Source: Patella vulgata (Eukaryota; Mollusca; Gastropoda; Patellidae). Taken from it: DNA of 64,000 nucleotides. The position numbers and the translations under genes are program-made. Below are positions 44,652-56,577 of the stretch, piece by piece; the stretch's first letter is position 1, and every line of letters starts with the position of its first letter. Under the pieces are notes generated by a model, which was not told the origin of the DNA, did no database searches, and saw nothing but the letters and a program-made list of their open reading frames with translations. The stretch is from assembly GCF_932274485.2 (NCBI RefSeq), contig NC_065886.2, positions 48,347,501 through 48,411,500 on the forward strand, in the 5' to 3' direction.

Positions 44652-45308
44652 GTTTGTTTGAGAGATCATCACATTCAGGCAAGACGTCGTTGGTGTAGGG
44701 ATCGTCAACACTGGGATAATCGACGCTGGAGCAATGTGATGTTTTCAGATGAGTCAAGGTTCACTGTTGATTTTTTGGACAGACGTAGGAGGGTGTGGCG
44801 TCGTCGAAACGAGCGCTTCCAAGACGTTAACGTCATCAGACATGATCGATTTGGGGGTGGTTCTGTTATGGTGTGGGGAGGCATCACTGTTGCTGGAAGA
44901 ACGGCTTTACATATTGTTGCAGGGCGTGTTACAGGCCAGTACAACCGGGACAACATCTTGGCAGTCCATGTTGTGCCGTTCGCACGACGTCATGGCCGCC
45001 GTTTCATCTTCCAGGATGACAACGCAAGATGTCACAGGGCCAGGATCGTTACAGGTTACCTCCAACAACAGAACATCACCACATTACCTTGGCCAGCACT
45101 GAGTCCCGACCTCTCCCCCATCGAGCATGTCTGGGACATGCTTGGACAGAGGTTACGTCAACGTCCTGCCAATGTCCAAGAACTTGCTGCTGCGTTGCAA
45201 CAGGAATGGGACAATCTGGACCAAAATGACCTTAGACGTCTCATTAGGAGTATGCCACGTCGGATCAATGCTTGTTTGGCAAACAGAGGAGGATTTACCC
45301 GTTACTGA
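44532..45308 (+). CDS. chimeric Tc1 reading frame: family E start fused to family A catalytic domain
   Basis: An open frame of 258 codons. Residues 1-41 come from E0 and include DQRNQALGHTAQAVANQ, the E helix-turn-helix start, in a decayed form. Residues 43-258 equal residues 121-336 of the family A transposase: Asp73 in FSDESRF, GGGSVMVWGG, Asp163 in DDNARCH and Glu198 in SPIEHVWD, with DD34E spacing, ending GGFTRY. The fusion was made by the 2.66-kb internal duplication. Whether it is expressed is unknown. The second A helix-turn-helix and the SGRPR motif are missing, so end recognition would be altered or absent. Confidence 0.75.
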   Translation: MLNQYATTDQRNQALGHTAQAVANQLPGQCSHHLKATATLVCLRDHHIQARRRWCRDRQHWDNRRWSNVMFSDESRFTVDFLDRRRRVWRRRNERFQDVNVIRHDRFGGGSVMVWGGITVAGRTALHIVAGRVTGQYNRDNILAVHVVPFARRHGRRFIFQDDNARCHRARIVTGYLQQQNITTLPWPALSPDLSPIEHVWDMLGQRLRQRPANVQELAAALQQEWDNLDQNDLRRLIRSMPRRINACLANRGGFTRY

Positions 45309-45525
45309 CTTGGTTGTGATGCTGTGGTAACTTTGCTGTTTGACCCCGGGTATCATTTTACCCTTATAATGGTCAGTCTGTGCCTTACTTAGTCTAACGA
45401 TCATTTGGAATAAATCGATGAATGTGAACTTCATTTCATTTTGTCATTTGTTTCTTCGTCAGTTTCATTAGGTGACTTTTAATAACACTTAAAAATCAAA
45501 TATCCCCTACTTTTTTTGAATAGTA
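44652..45525 (+). mobile_element. A5, 5'-truncated family A element
   Basis: Right 874 bases of A4 including the right tip; the left half is absent because of the duplication joint. Confidence 0.9.
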
Positions 45526-45913
45526 TATATAATAACTTCGGCTGTATTCAACTTCAGCAGTCTACAGCATCATACTGAGACGCAATGGAAACACACTATT
45601 TTACATTACCAATATTAGTTATGCCGACATAAGATAGATTTATGCAAACAGTGACATTTTTAAGGTTTCAATATATACCAAGACGCAATGGAAAATCACC
45701 ACTGTTTGACTGAAAATCCTCGTGAGACATTATGCAGCTGAAATGTGATTTTTGACATCACATGATTCACACTTGTTATCGTTGTAATCAGATGTTACTT
45801 TCAGAATTGCAAGATTACAGCGTATGTTAAATTTAATTTACAATTGTACATTTATAAAGTGGTGCATTTTCATTGCGTCTTTTTATATTTTATAGTAGGT
45901 GTTTTTTTTTATA

Positions 45914-46577
45914 TACTCTTCAAAATAGAAGAAATACAAAACTGCAGAAATGCACTGCTGTTTTTATAAGAGGTAACCAGTGTATGTTAATAACAGGCCA
46001 ATTGCCAACACATGAACATAAACACATATAGACGGCTTATCTGGCTGCCCCATTTCACTCGCAAAGAGATACACCGTCAAAAGTGAAAATGGACGTTTTT
46101 ATTTTTGTCATAATGAGTAATTGCTCCACCAATCCTCAGACATTCAGCAATTCGTCGTGGCATGCTCCTAATGAACCGTACAATCACGATTTGGGGCAAT
46201 CTGACCCACTCCTCTTGCAGTGCCACGACCAATTCTTGCACGTCTCCCGATCAAATTAAACGTAACCCACTAAAGCAAAGCTACACTAAACAGTAAATCT
46301 TATGCATGAACCGATAGGAAGCAAACATTGATAGATAAACCAGCACTCGGCAGTTTTCATCAACCCTTCCTTGAAGTGTCAAATTTGACAATGAACCTCT
46401 CCCACGTGTATGGCACTATTGCGTGTCGCATGTGGAGCTCAGTGTTTCTGTTGGGGCGATAAGTTCTTCATCTGTGAACATACTCTCAAAGCATGTCAAA
46501 TGTCGATGACTATTTATCATATCGCATCCTGCATAGGTATATGCATTTTAATATCCCCTACTTTTTTTTGAAGAGTA
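45914..46577 (-). mobile_element. M4, C-MITE in the array
   Basis: Copy of M3 with two substitutions noticed (CCTTGAAGTG for CCTTTAAGTG, GTGTTTCTG for GTGTGTCTG). Confidence 0.8.
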
Positions 46578-47019
46578 TATAATGATGCTTATAACATCAT
46601 CATCACCTCATTATTGTAAATACCCTGTATATTATATATTTTTTTATAAATTACTTTACAGCCCTCTCCTTTAGGCAAATACAGTTTATAAATTACTTTA
46701 CAGTCCTCTCATTTAGGCAATTAATGTTTATAAATTACTCTCATTTAGGCAATCAAAGTTCATATTAAAATAACAAGGTCTATTCTTCATGGTCTATGGT
46801 TTTCACCGATATGGAAAGTATTTTCTGTTTGTTACACCGCACGGTTATTAATCTATTTTTAAAATTATGAGAAAAGATCACCGCTTCTCGATAATTTTCA
46901 CATTTAAAGATGTATTTATTATGTAAGAGCTAAATCTGCCTATTGCAGGTCTTTCTTTTGACTTCAAATGTTATATAAATTATGATTTTGCTACGATGAT
47001 GAACGATCTTCTAAGAATA

Positions 47020-48282
47020 TATACTAAGCAGCAAAAAAAACGTCAGGTTAGTATGTTACTCTGAATTAGACGGACTGCATAAAATTTGACAAATGTTTTT
47101 ATTGTATATTTGTGACCACATCTCCAACTTTACCTGAGCAATAAGACTCCTTCCCAAACACAGAATTGACCCCCCCCCCCACAACAATACCTTGTTGAAT
47201 CAGTATGCCACGACAGATCAGAGGAACCAGGCGCTTGGCCACACTGCTCAAGCCGTTGCTAATCAACTCCCAGGTCAATGTTCGCACCATCTAAAGGCTA
47301 CAGCAACGCTTTCGGGCCACCAACACCACGGATGGTCGCCCTCGAACTGGTAGACCAAGGGTTACCACAAGGCGACAAGACCGCCATGTTGTGCGACAGC
47401 ACGTGTAGTATCCCTTCACACAGGCATCTGAGACAGCACGTCAGACAGTGGGAACTGGGAACACACGGAAGACCCATACAGTACGCCGACGTCTCACCAG
47501 AGAGAACATAGACCTTACCATGGATCAATCCTCACCCCTCGCCATCGACGTGAACATCTACAGTTTGCCCAACAACAACAGAACTGGCGACACAGGCAAT
47601 GGAGAACTGTTCAGTTCACAGATGAGAGTCGGTATTGCGTATCAACTGCAGATGGCAGGACCAGAATATGGCGTCGACGTGACCAGCGTTATTCTGATCA
47701 ATGTGTCATGGAACGAGATTCATCGGGAGGCCAAGCATAATAGTTTGGGGTGGAATCGGCCTGAACCAGAGAGTGGGTCCTGTGGTGTTCCAAAATCTTG
47801 GTCCAGGGAGAGGAGGCGGCATCACGTTTTCCAGCATGACAACGTCCGTGCCCAACCGCCAGATTTACTCGGGACTTTCTACAGCAGAACGGCGTCAACG
47901 TTATGTACTGGCCAGCCCTTAAGTCCGGACTTAAAACCGATTAAACATCTTTGGGGTGAAATTCAGAGGAGACTTAACCAAACACAGCCGATGGATTGTT
48001 CCAGACTTTTCAGAGAGTGTGGTTCCAGGTGCCAATGGCGTTCATCGATTGTCCACTCCATGTACAGACGCTGCGCTGCTGTTATTGACACTTGCGGTGA
48101 ACACAGCAGATACTGACGTACATACTCTAAACCTTCTCGTAATTTCTTGGAATTGTGATGAATTAATCACTAATGTGTCAACATACATCCATTTAGTAAG
48201 TCGTTTTCTAGAATGATTTGATTAAAGTGCTTATCTGATTTTGAAATCAGACTGACATTTTTGTTTTTTGCTGTTTAGTATA
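47020..48282 (+). mobile_element. E3, Tc1-like element, family E, both ends present
   Basis: Left tip TATACTAAGCAGCAAAAAAA and right tip TTTTTTGCTGTTTAGTATA, complementary over about 25 bases with mismatches. At 1.26 kb this defines the family's extent. The 5' leader has an 11-C run. Confidence 0.85.
47205..48116 (+). pseudogene. family E Tc1-like transposase, broken (in E3)
   Basis: The start is MPRQIRGTRR at 47,205 with an early frame change. The open frame 47,448-48,116 reads RRLTRENI, QMRVGIAYQLQMAGPEYGVD, CGVPKSWSRERR, FQHDNVRA (second Asp region) and SPDLKPIKHLWGEIQRRLN. The catalytic Glu is Lys here (PIKHLW against PIEHLW). The first catalytic block is scrambled. Clearly dead; identical lesions in E4 and E5. 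Confidence 0.8.
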
Positions 48283-49328
48283 TAAAATAATTTGAATGCA
48301 ATTTTCAGTCTTTCGTTTATTGTTACTCGTTTGTCTATAATCTTCTATAACATGTTTGATTGCGTTGATTGGTAACGGTGAGAGTATCCCCATTGAAACG
48401 TTGCAAGTTAAATGAAGCTAGTGAATTCTACCCATAAAGTTGTCTGTTATTATTGCTTTTACTAATTGCCCTCTAAAGACATTCGTTTTCATTATCTATT
48501 TATGAAATATTATAGCAAGTCCAGATCTTATACATATTCATGTCACTAATATTCCCGAATACATTAACTTTTCGTTTATTCGCCACTTCACACATCATCA
48601 AAGTATGGCATGTCAGGTAGATTATGTCATGTGATGCCCAAAAGAATGCGTGTAGAGATGGCCATACCTCAGTGGATATAGTGGTTGCCAAAAATCAATA
48701 ACTCAAAACAAAGTAGGAATTTTACTTTGTCACATGTATAGTGTATCGATATATAGATAATTAGATAAGACATATTAGAAGCCATATCTTTGTCGGTTTC
48801 GTGGTAAATTAGCTTTAAAAAGGAGTGTTATACTTTTGGGTCTTTAAGTCAGGTTCTTGACGACAACACGGGTTTAAACTTCATATAATAACTAATGACT
48901 TCTACGTGGCCGTTGGTCGTGTCCGACCAGTACCAAGTCGACCGTCTGATAAGTGACATGTTCCTGAATCATGTCAATTGTGTAACATGGGTGCACATCG
49001 CAAAATAGCTAAAATCTCTGTATTTCACATGAGCCTTCCATGAACATTTGGAGATGTAAATTCCATCTTTCATATTTTACCCCATTTTGTTTATTATTTT
49101 TATTAAACTGGAACAGTCAATTATGATTTTTTTTCATATTCGCCGATTTAAATGGAATGGTTATAAAACTTTCAATTGCCTGGTCATCTTGAAACAATTC
49201 CATCTAAGAATATTTCTTTAACATGTTAGTATATTTACATTTTTCGCCCATTTGAAAGGATATCACTTCCAATACTTTAATAATCATCATATGACACCCT
49301 GTAAGAGCAAGCCTAGCTTCTATAACAT
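48283..49328. other. anonymous spacer of the array unit
   Basis: About 1.05 kb of AT-rich sequence with no gene, terminal repeats or RNA recognised. It occurs three times, here, at 53,809-54,854 and at 59,336-60,382. Confidence 0.6.
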
Positions 49329-49530
49329 GTATACTCTTCAAAAGAAAGAAACGCATAGTGACATTACGTTGTCGGTATACCCTCGCTCTACCATCGCCTC
49401 ATTGCAACAGGAACCGCAACTGTTCTCCAGCGTTGCTGAGGCCATACCCTGTGTGTCTGAACCAACTGAAGTCGGATTTGACTATGTCCGCAAACAGCTC
49501 TAACTCGTAATACGGATTCAAAGTAGGTGT
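49329..49530 (-). mobile_element. left end of Tc1-like element I, cut at the array joint
   Basis: Tip TATACTCTTCAAAAGAAAGA and the C-terminal stub of a minus-strand transposase (CNEAMVERGYTD). It is interrupted at GGTGT, where A6 starts. The full element is at 60,383. Confidence 0.7.
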
Positions 49531-51051
49531 CTATTCAAAAAAAGTAGGGGATATTTGATTTTGGGGGCATAATACTAAAATATGCAAATGACTACGAAAA
49601 AAGTCACTATAGAACCTAACAGAAGAAACATTTCCAGTTACAAGTGACGCCCAAACGCACCAATAGCTACCGCATGGAATGCAGGTGATGCTTGGGATCA
49701 TCATGGGGGTCCAACCCAAGATTTGCACGACTCTGACTTTGAATGTTACAGTCATTGTGGCATTGAATTCCAGGGTGGAAACATCAGTTTAATTGTTTTA
49801 GTGACCAGAAAACAAATTTTGATATGCGTCGGCTTACCCAAAATGAAAGGTTACGTGCCCTTGGCATGCTACAGATCGGCACAACACAGGCGGTTGTGGC
49901 GCGGACGATGAATGTTTCTCAGTCTGTCATAAGCAGGCTATGGTCCAGATACCGTGATACACAATCTGTACAGGACAGACCACGCTCAGGTCGACCAAGG
50001 GCGACAACTCAAGCCCAGGATCGATTTATCCGTACCTTGGCCTTGAGAAATCGTGTCATCACAGCAAATCAGATCAGCGCTCGTCTTCAAACAGACACTG
50101 GTGTGAGAGTGAGTGGCCAGACGATTCGGAATCGACTGCATAGGGGTCACCTTCGCGCCCGACGTCCTCGCGTGATCCCTTGTTTGAGAGATCATCACAT
50201 TCAGGCAAGACGTCGTTGGTGTAGGGATCGTCAACACTGGGATAATCGACGCTGGAGCAATGTGATGTTTTCAGATGAGTCAAGGTTCACTGTTGATTTT
50301 TTGGACAGACGTAGGAGGGTGTGGCGTCGTCGAAACGAGCGCTTCCAAGACGTTAACGTCATCAGACATGATCGATTTGGGGGTGGTTCTGTTATGGTGT
50401 GGGGAGGCATCACTGTTGCTGGAAGAACGGCTTTACATATTGTTGCAGGGCGTGTTACAGGCCAGTACAACCGGGACAACATCTTGGCAGTCCATGTTGT
50501 GCCGTTCGCACGACGTCATGGCCGCCGTTTCATCTTCCAGGATGACAACGCAAGATGTCACAGGGCCAGGATCGTTACAGGTTACCTCCAACAACAGAAC
50601 ATCACCACATTACCTTGGCCAGCACTGAGTCCCGACCTCTCCCCCATCGAGCATGTCTGGGACATGCTTGGACAGAGGTTACGTCAACGTCCTGCCAATG
50701 TCCAAGAACTTGCTGCTGCGTTGCAACAGGAATGGGACAATCTGGACCAAAATGACCTTAGACGTCTCATTAGGAGTATGCCACGTCGGATCAATGCTTG
50801 TTTGGCAAACAGAGGAGGATTTACCCGTTACTGACTTGGTTGTGATGCTGTGGTAACTTTGCTGTTTGACCCCGGGTATCATTTTACCCTTATAATGGTC
50901 AGTCTGTGCCTTACTTAGTCTAACGATCATTTGGAATAAATCGATGAATGTGAACTTCATTTCATTTTGTCATTTGTTTCTTCGTCAGTTTCATTAGGTG
51001 ACTTTTAATAACACTTAAAAATCAAATATCCCCTACTTTTTTTGAATAGTA
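49531..51051 (+). mobile_element. A6, Tc1-like element, family A, intact gene
   Basis: Begins CTATTCAAAAAAAGTAGGGG directly after GTGT, so the outermost TATA of the tip and the TA target are missing on the left. The right tip is complete with TA. The transposase gene is open. Confidence 0.95.
49824..50834 (+). CDS. Tc1-like transposase, family A, uninterrupted
   Basis: 336 codons. It would cut and rejoin family A ends at TA dinucleotides in the nucleus. Residues about 5-50 form the first helix-turn-helix (VVARTMNVSQSVISRLW), 52-59 the basic RPRSGRPR motif, and 62-112 the second helix-turn-helix (GQTIRNRLHRGHLRARR). The DDE domain has Asp151 (MFSDESRF), GGGSVMVWGG at 186-195, Asp241 (FQDDNARCH) and Glu276 (SPIEHVWD), with 34 residues between the last two. 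The C terminus is GGFTRY. Length and motifs are normal for Tc1. Against A1-A3 it lacks three codons (RQQ) after residue 288. All catalytic residues are present, so activity is possible but untested. The first Met is chosen because the helix-turn-helix starts just after it. Confidence 0.9.
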   Translation: MRRLTQNERLRALGMLQIGTTQAVVARTMNVSQSVISRLWSRYRDTQSVQDRPRSGRPRATTQAQDRFIRTLALRNRVITANQISARLQTDTGVRVSGQTIRNRLHRGHLRARRPRVIPCLRDHHIQARRRWCRDRQHWDNRRWSNVMFSDESRFTVDFLDRRRRVWRRRNERFQDVNVIRHDRFGGGSVMVWGGITVAGRTALHIVAGRVTGQYNRDNILAVHVVPFARRHGRRFIFQDDNARCHRARIVTGYLQQQNITTLPWPALSPDLSPIEHVWDMLGQRLRQRPANVQELAAALQQEWDNLDQNDLRRLIRSMPRRINACLANRGGFTRY

Positions 51052-51439
51052 TATATAATAACTTCGGCTGTATTCAACTTCAGCAGTCTACAGCATCATA
51101 CTGAGACGCAATGGAAACACACTATTTTACATTACCAATATTAGTTATGCCGACATAAGATAGATTTATGCAAACAGTGACATTTTTAAGGTTTCAATAT
51201 ATACCAAGACGCAATGGAAAATCACCACTGTTTGACTGAAAATCCTCGTGAGACATTATGCAGCTGAAATGTGATTTTTGACATCACATGATTCACACTT
51301 GTTATCGTTGTAATCAGATGTTACTTTCAGAATTGCAAGATTACAGCGTATGTTAAATTTAATTTACAATTGTACATTTATAAAGTGGTGCATTTTCATT
51401 GCGTCTTTTTATATTTTATAGTAGGTGTTTTTTTTTATA

Positions 51440-52103
51440 TACTCTTCAAAATAGAAGAAATACAAAACTGCAGAAATGCACTGCTGTTTTTATAAGAGGT
51501 AACCAGTGTATGTTAATAACAGGCCAATTGCCAACACATGAACATAAACACATATAGACGGCTTATCTGGCTGCCCCATTTCACTCGCAAAGAGATACAC
51601 CGTCAAAAGTGAAAATGGACGTTTTTATTTTTGTCATAATGAGTAATTGCTCCACCAATCCTCAGACATTCAGCAATTCGTCGTGGCATGCTCCTAATGA
51701 ACCGTACAATCACGATTTGGGGCAATCTGACCCACTCCTCTTGCAGTGCCACGACCAATTCTTGCACGTCTCCCGATCAAATTAAACGTAACCCACTAAA
51801 GCAAAGCTACACTAAACAGTAAATCTTATGCATGAACCGATAGGAAGCAAACATTGATAGATAAACCAGCACTCGGCAGTTTTCATCAACCCTTCCTTGA
51901 AGTGTCAAATTTGACAATGAACCTCTCCCACGTGTATGGCACTATTGCGTGTCGCATGTGGAGCTCAGTGTTTCTGTTGGGGCGATAAGTTCTTCATCTG
52001 TGAACATACTCTCAAAGCATGTCAAATGTCGATGACTATTTATCATATCGCATCCTGCATAGGTATATGCATTTTAATATCCCCTACTTTTTTTTGAAGA
52101 GTA
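51440..52103 (-). mobile_element. M5, C-MITE in the array
   Basis: Copy of M4, with the same damaged left tip and the same internal joint. Confidence 0.8.
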
Positions 52104-52545
52104 TATAATGATGCTTATAACATCATCATCACCTCATTATTGTAAATACCCTGTATATTATATATTTTTTTATAAATTACTTTACAGCCCTCTCCTTTAG
52201 GCAAATACAGTTTATAAATTACTTTACAGTCCTCTCATTTAGGCAATTAATGTTTATAAATTACTCTCATTTAGGCAATCAAAGTTCATATTAAAATAAC
52301 AAGGTCTATTCTTCATGGTCTATGGTTTTCACCGATATGGAAAGTATTTTCTGTTTGTTACACCGCACGGTTATTAATCTATTTTTAAAATTATGAGAAA
52401 AGATCACCGCTTCTCGATAATTTTCACATTTAAAGATGTATTTATTATGTAAGAGCTAAATCTGCCTATTGCAGGTCTTTCTTTTGACTTCAAATGTTAT
52501 ATAAATTATGATTTTGCTACGATGATGAACGATCTTCTAAGAATA

Positions 52546-53808
52546 TATACTAAGCAGCAAAAAAAACGTCAGGTTAGTATGTTACTCTGAATTAGACGGA
52601 CTGCATAAAATTTGACAAATGTTTTTATTGTATATTTGTGACCACATCTCCAACTTTACCTGAGCAATAAGACTCCTTCCCAAACACAGAATTGACCCCC
52701 CCCCCCACAACAATACCTTGTTGAATCAGTATGCCACGACAGATCAGAGGAACCAGGCGCTTGGCCACACTGCTCAAGCCGTTGCTAATCAACTCCCAGG
52801 TCAATGTTCGCACCATCTAAAGGCTACAGCAACGCTTTCGGGCCACCAACACCACGGATGGTCGCCCTCGAACTGGTAGACCAAGGGTTACCACAAGGCG
52901 ACAAGACCGCCATGTTGTGCGACAGCACGTGTAGTATCCCTTCACACAGGCATCTGAGACAGCACGTCAGACAGTGGGAACTGGGAACACACGGAAGACC
53001 CATACAGTACGCCGACGTCTCACCAGAGAGAACATAGACCTTACCATGGATCAATCCTCACCCCTCGCCATCGACGTGAACATCTACAGTTTGCCCAACA
53101 ACAACAGAACTGGCGACACAGGCAATGGAGAACTGTTCAGTTCACAGATGAGAGTCGGTATTGCGTATCAACTGCAGATGGCAGGACCAGAATATGGCGT
53201 CGACGTGACCAGCGTTATTCTGATCAATGTGTCATGGAACGAGATTCATCGGGAGGCCAAGCATAATAGTTTGGGGTGGAATCGGCCTGAACCAGAGAGT
53301 GGGTCCTGTGGTGTTCCAAAATCTTGGTCCAGGGAGAGGAGGCGGCATCACGTTTTCCAGCATGACAACGTCCGTGCCCAACCGCCAGATTTACTCGGGA
53401 CTTTCTACAGCAGAACGGCGTCAACGTTATGTACTGGCCAGCCCTTAAGTCCGGACTTAAAACCGATTAAACATCTTTGGGGTGAAATTCAGAGGAGACT
53501 TAACCAAACACAGCCGATGGATTGTTCCAGACTTTTCAGAGAGTGTGGTTCCAGGTGCCAATGGCGTTCATCGATTGTCCACTCCATGTACAGACGCTGC
53601 GCTGCTGTTATTGACACTTGCGGTGAACACAGCAGATACTGACGTACATACTCTAAACCTTCTCGTAATTTCTTGGAATTGTGATGAATTAATCACTAAT
53701 GTGTCAACATACATCCATTTAGTAAGTCGTTTTCTAGAATGATTTGATTAAAGTGCTTATCTGATTTTGAAATCAGACTGACATTTTTGTTTTTTGCTGT
53801 TTAGTATA
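52546..53808 (+). mobile_element. E4, family E element in second array unit
   Basis: Copy of E3 with both tips and an 11-C run in the leader. Confidence 0.85.
52731..53642 (+). pseudogene. family E transposase, broken (in E4)
   Basis: Same lesions as in E3, including Lys in place of the catalytic Glu (PIKHLW). Confidence 0.8.
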
Positions 53809-54854
53809 TAAAATAATTTGAATGCAATTTTCAGTCTTTCGTTTATTGTTACTCGTTTGTCTATAATCTTCTATAACATGTTTGATTGCGTTGATTGGTA
53901 ACGGTGAGAGTATCCCCATTGAAACGTTGCAAGTTAAATGAAGCTAGTGAATTCTACCCATAAAGTTGTCTGTTATTATTGCTTTTACTAATTGCCCTCT
54001 AAAGACATTCGTTTTCATTATCTATTTATGAAATATTATAGCAAGTCCAGATCTTATACATATTCATGTCACTAATATTCCCGAATACATTAACTTTTCG
54101 TTTATTCGCCACTTCACACATCATCAAAGTATGGCATGTCAGGTAGATTATGTCATGTGATGCCCAAAAGAATGCGTGTAGAGATGGCCATACCTCAGTG
54201 GATATAGTGGTTGCCAAAAATCAATAACTCAAAACAAAGTAGGAATTTTACTTTGTCACATGTATAGTGTATCGATATATAGATAATTAGATAAGACATA
54301 TTAGAAGCCATATCTTTGTCGGTTTCGTGGTAAATTAGCTTTAAAAAGGAGTGTTATACTTTTGGGTCTTTAAGTCAGGTTCTTGACGACAACACGGGTT
54401 TAAACTTCATATAATAACTAATGACTTCTACGTGGCCGTTGGTCGTGTCCGACCAGTACCAAGTCGACCGTCTGATAAGTGACATGTTCCTGAATCATGT
54501 CAATTGTGTAACATGGGTGCACATCGCAAAATAGCTAAAATCTCTGTATTTCACATGAGCCTTCCATGAACATTTGGAGATGTAAATTCCATCTTTCATA
54601 TTTTACCCCATTTTGTTTATTATTTTTATTAAACTGGAACAGTCAATTATGATTTTTTTTCATATTCGCCGATTTAAATGGAATGGTTATAAAACTTTCA
54701 ATTGCCTGGTCATCTTGAAACAATTCCATCTAAGAATATTTCTTTAACATGTTAGTATATTTACATTTTTCGCCCATTTGAAAGGATATCACTTCCAATA
54801 CTTTAATAATCATCATATGACACCCTGTAAGAGCAAGCCTAGCTTCTATAACAT
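53809..54854. other. anonymous spacer of the array unit, second copy
   Basis: Same as 48,283-49,328. Nothing recognised. Confidence 0.6.
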
Positions 54855-55056
54855 GTATACTCTTCAAAAGAAAGAAACGCATAGTGACATTACGTTGTCG
54901 GTATACCCTCGCTCTACCATCGCCTCATTGCAACAGGAACCGCAACTGTTCTCCAGCGTTGCTGAGGCCATACCCTGTGTGTCTGAACCAACTGAAGTCG
55001 GATTTGACTATGTCCGCAAACAGCTCTAACTCGTAATACGGATTCAAAGTAGGTGT
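54855..55056 (-). mobile_element. left end of Tc1-like element I, second cut copy
   Basis: Same stub as 49,329-49,530, again joined at GGTGT / CTATTC to a family A tip. Confidence 0.7.
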
Positions 55057-56577
55057 CTATTCAAAAAAAGTAGGGGATATTTGATTTTGGGGGCATAATA
55101 CTAAAATATGCAAATGACTACGAAAAAAGTCACTATAGAACCTAACAGAAGAAACATTTCCAGTTACAAGTGACGCCCAAACGCACCAATAGCTACCGCA
55201 TGGAATGCAGGTGATGCTTGGGATCATCATGGGGGTCCAACCCAAGATTTGCACGACTCTGACTTTGAATGTTACAGTCATTGTGGCATTGAATTCCAGG
55301 GTGGAAACATCAGTTTAATTGTTTTAGTGACCAGAAAACAAATTTTGATATGCGTCGGCTTACCCAAAATGAAAGGTTACGTGCCCTTGGCATGCTACAG
55401 ATCGGCACAACACAGGCGGTTGTGGCGCGGACGATGAATGTTTCTCAGTCTGTCATAAGCAGGCTATGGTCCAGATACCGTGATACACAATCTGTACAGG
55501 ACAGACCACGCTCAGGTCGACCAAGGGCGACAACTCAAGCCCAGGATCGATTTATCCGTACCTTGGCCTTGAGAAATCGTGTCATCACAGCAAATCAGAT
55601 CAGCGCTCGTCTTCAAACAGACACTGGTGTGAGAGTGAGTGGCCAGACGATTCGGAATCGACTGCATAGGGGTCACCTTCGCGCCCGACGTCCTCGCGTG
55701 ATCCCTTGTTTGAGAGATCATCACATTCAGGCAAGACGTCGTTGGTGTAGGGATCGTCAACACTGGGATAATCGACGCTGGAGCAATGTGATGTTTTCAG
55801 ATGAGTCAAGGTTCACTGTTGATTTTTTGGACAGACGTAGGAGGGTGTGGCGTCGTCGAAACGAGCGCTTCCAAGACGTTAACGTCATCAGACATGATCG
55901 ATTTGGGGGTGGTTCTGTTATGGTGTGGGGAGGCATCACTGTTGCTGGAAGAACGGCTTTACATATTGTTGCAGGGCGTGTTACAGGCCAGTACAACCGG
56001 GACAACATCTTGGCAGTCCATGTTGTGCCGTTCGCACGACGTCATGGCCGCCGTTTCATCTTCCAGGATGACAACGCAAGATGTCACAGGGCCAGGATCG
56101 TTACAGGTTACCTCCAACAACAGAACATCACCACATTACCTTGGCCAGCACTGAGTCCCGACCTCTCCCCCATCGAGCATGTCTGGGACATGCTTGGACA
56201 GAGGTTACGTCAACGTCCTGCCAATGTCCAAGAACTTGCTGCTGCGTTGCAACAGGAATGGGACAATCTGGACCAAAATGACCTTAGACGTCTCATTAGG
56301 AGTATGCCACGTCGGATCAATGCTTGTTTGGCAAACAGAGGAGGATTTACCCGTTACTGACTTGGTTGTGATGCTGTGGTAACTTTGCTGTTTGACCCCG
56401 GGTATCATTTTACCCTTATAATGGTCAGTCTGTGCCTTACTTAGTCTAACGATCATTTGGAATAAATCGATGAATGTGAACTTCATTTCATTTTGTCATT
56501 TGTTTCTTCGTCAGTTTCATTAGGTGACTTTTAATAACACTTAAAAATCAAATATCCCCTACTTTTTTTGAATAGTA
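55057..56577 (+). mobile_element. A7, Tc1-like element, family A, intact gene
   Basis: Copy of A6 with the same left junction and complete right tip. Confidence 0.95.
55350..56360 (+). CDS. Tc1-like transposase, family A, uninterrupted (second copy)
   Basis: 336 codons identical in translation to the gene at 49,824: same helix-turn-helix pair, RPRSGRPR, Asp151, Asp241, Glu276 and GGFTRY end. It arose by tandem duplication of the whole 5.53-kb unit rather than by a new insertion, as its flanks show. Confidence 0.9.
   Translation: MRRLTQNERLRALGMLQIGTTQAVVARTMNVSQSVISRLWSRYRDTQSVQDRPRSGRPRATTQAQDRFIRTLALRNRVITANQISARLQTDTGVRVSGQTIRNRLHRGHLRARRPRVIPCLRDHHIQARRRWCRDRQHWDNRRWSNVMFSDESRFTVDFLDRRRRVWRRRNERFQDVNVIRHDRFGGGSVMVWGGITVAGRTALHIVAGRVTGQYNRDNILAVHVVPFARRHGRRFIFQDDNARCHRARIVTGYLQQQNITTLPWPALSPDLSPIEHVWDMLGQRLRQRPANVQELAAALQQEWDNLDQNDLRRLIRSMPRRINACLANRGGFTRY

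Larger units (their letters stand above)
41338..49530. repeat. tandem array, first unit (expanded by an internal duplication)
   Basis: Equivalent to one 5.53-kb unit, from the A4 tip to GTAGGTGT, plus an internal direct duplication of about 2.66 kb (41,988-44,650 repeated from 44,651). Offsets to the next unit are 5,526 for everything right of 44,651. Confidence 0.9.
49531..55056. repeat. tandem array, second unit (5,526 bp)
   Basis: A6, H fragment, M5, 43-bp repeats, E4, anonymous spacer and the left end of element I. It is practically identical to the third unit. Confidence 0.95.

Noticed and set aside
48655-48720. tRNA-like CTCAGTGGATATAGTGGTT stretch in the array spacer
   Set aside because: Resembles an A box only; no B box, no cloverleaf could be drawn.
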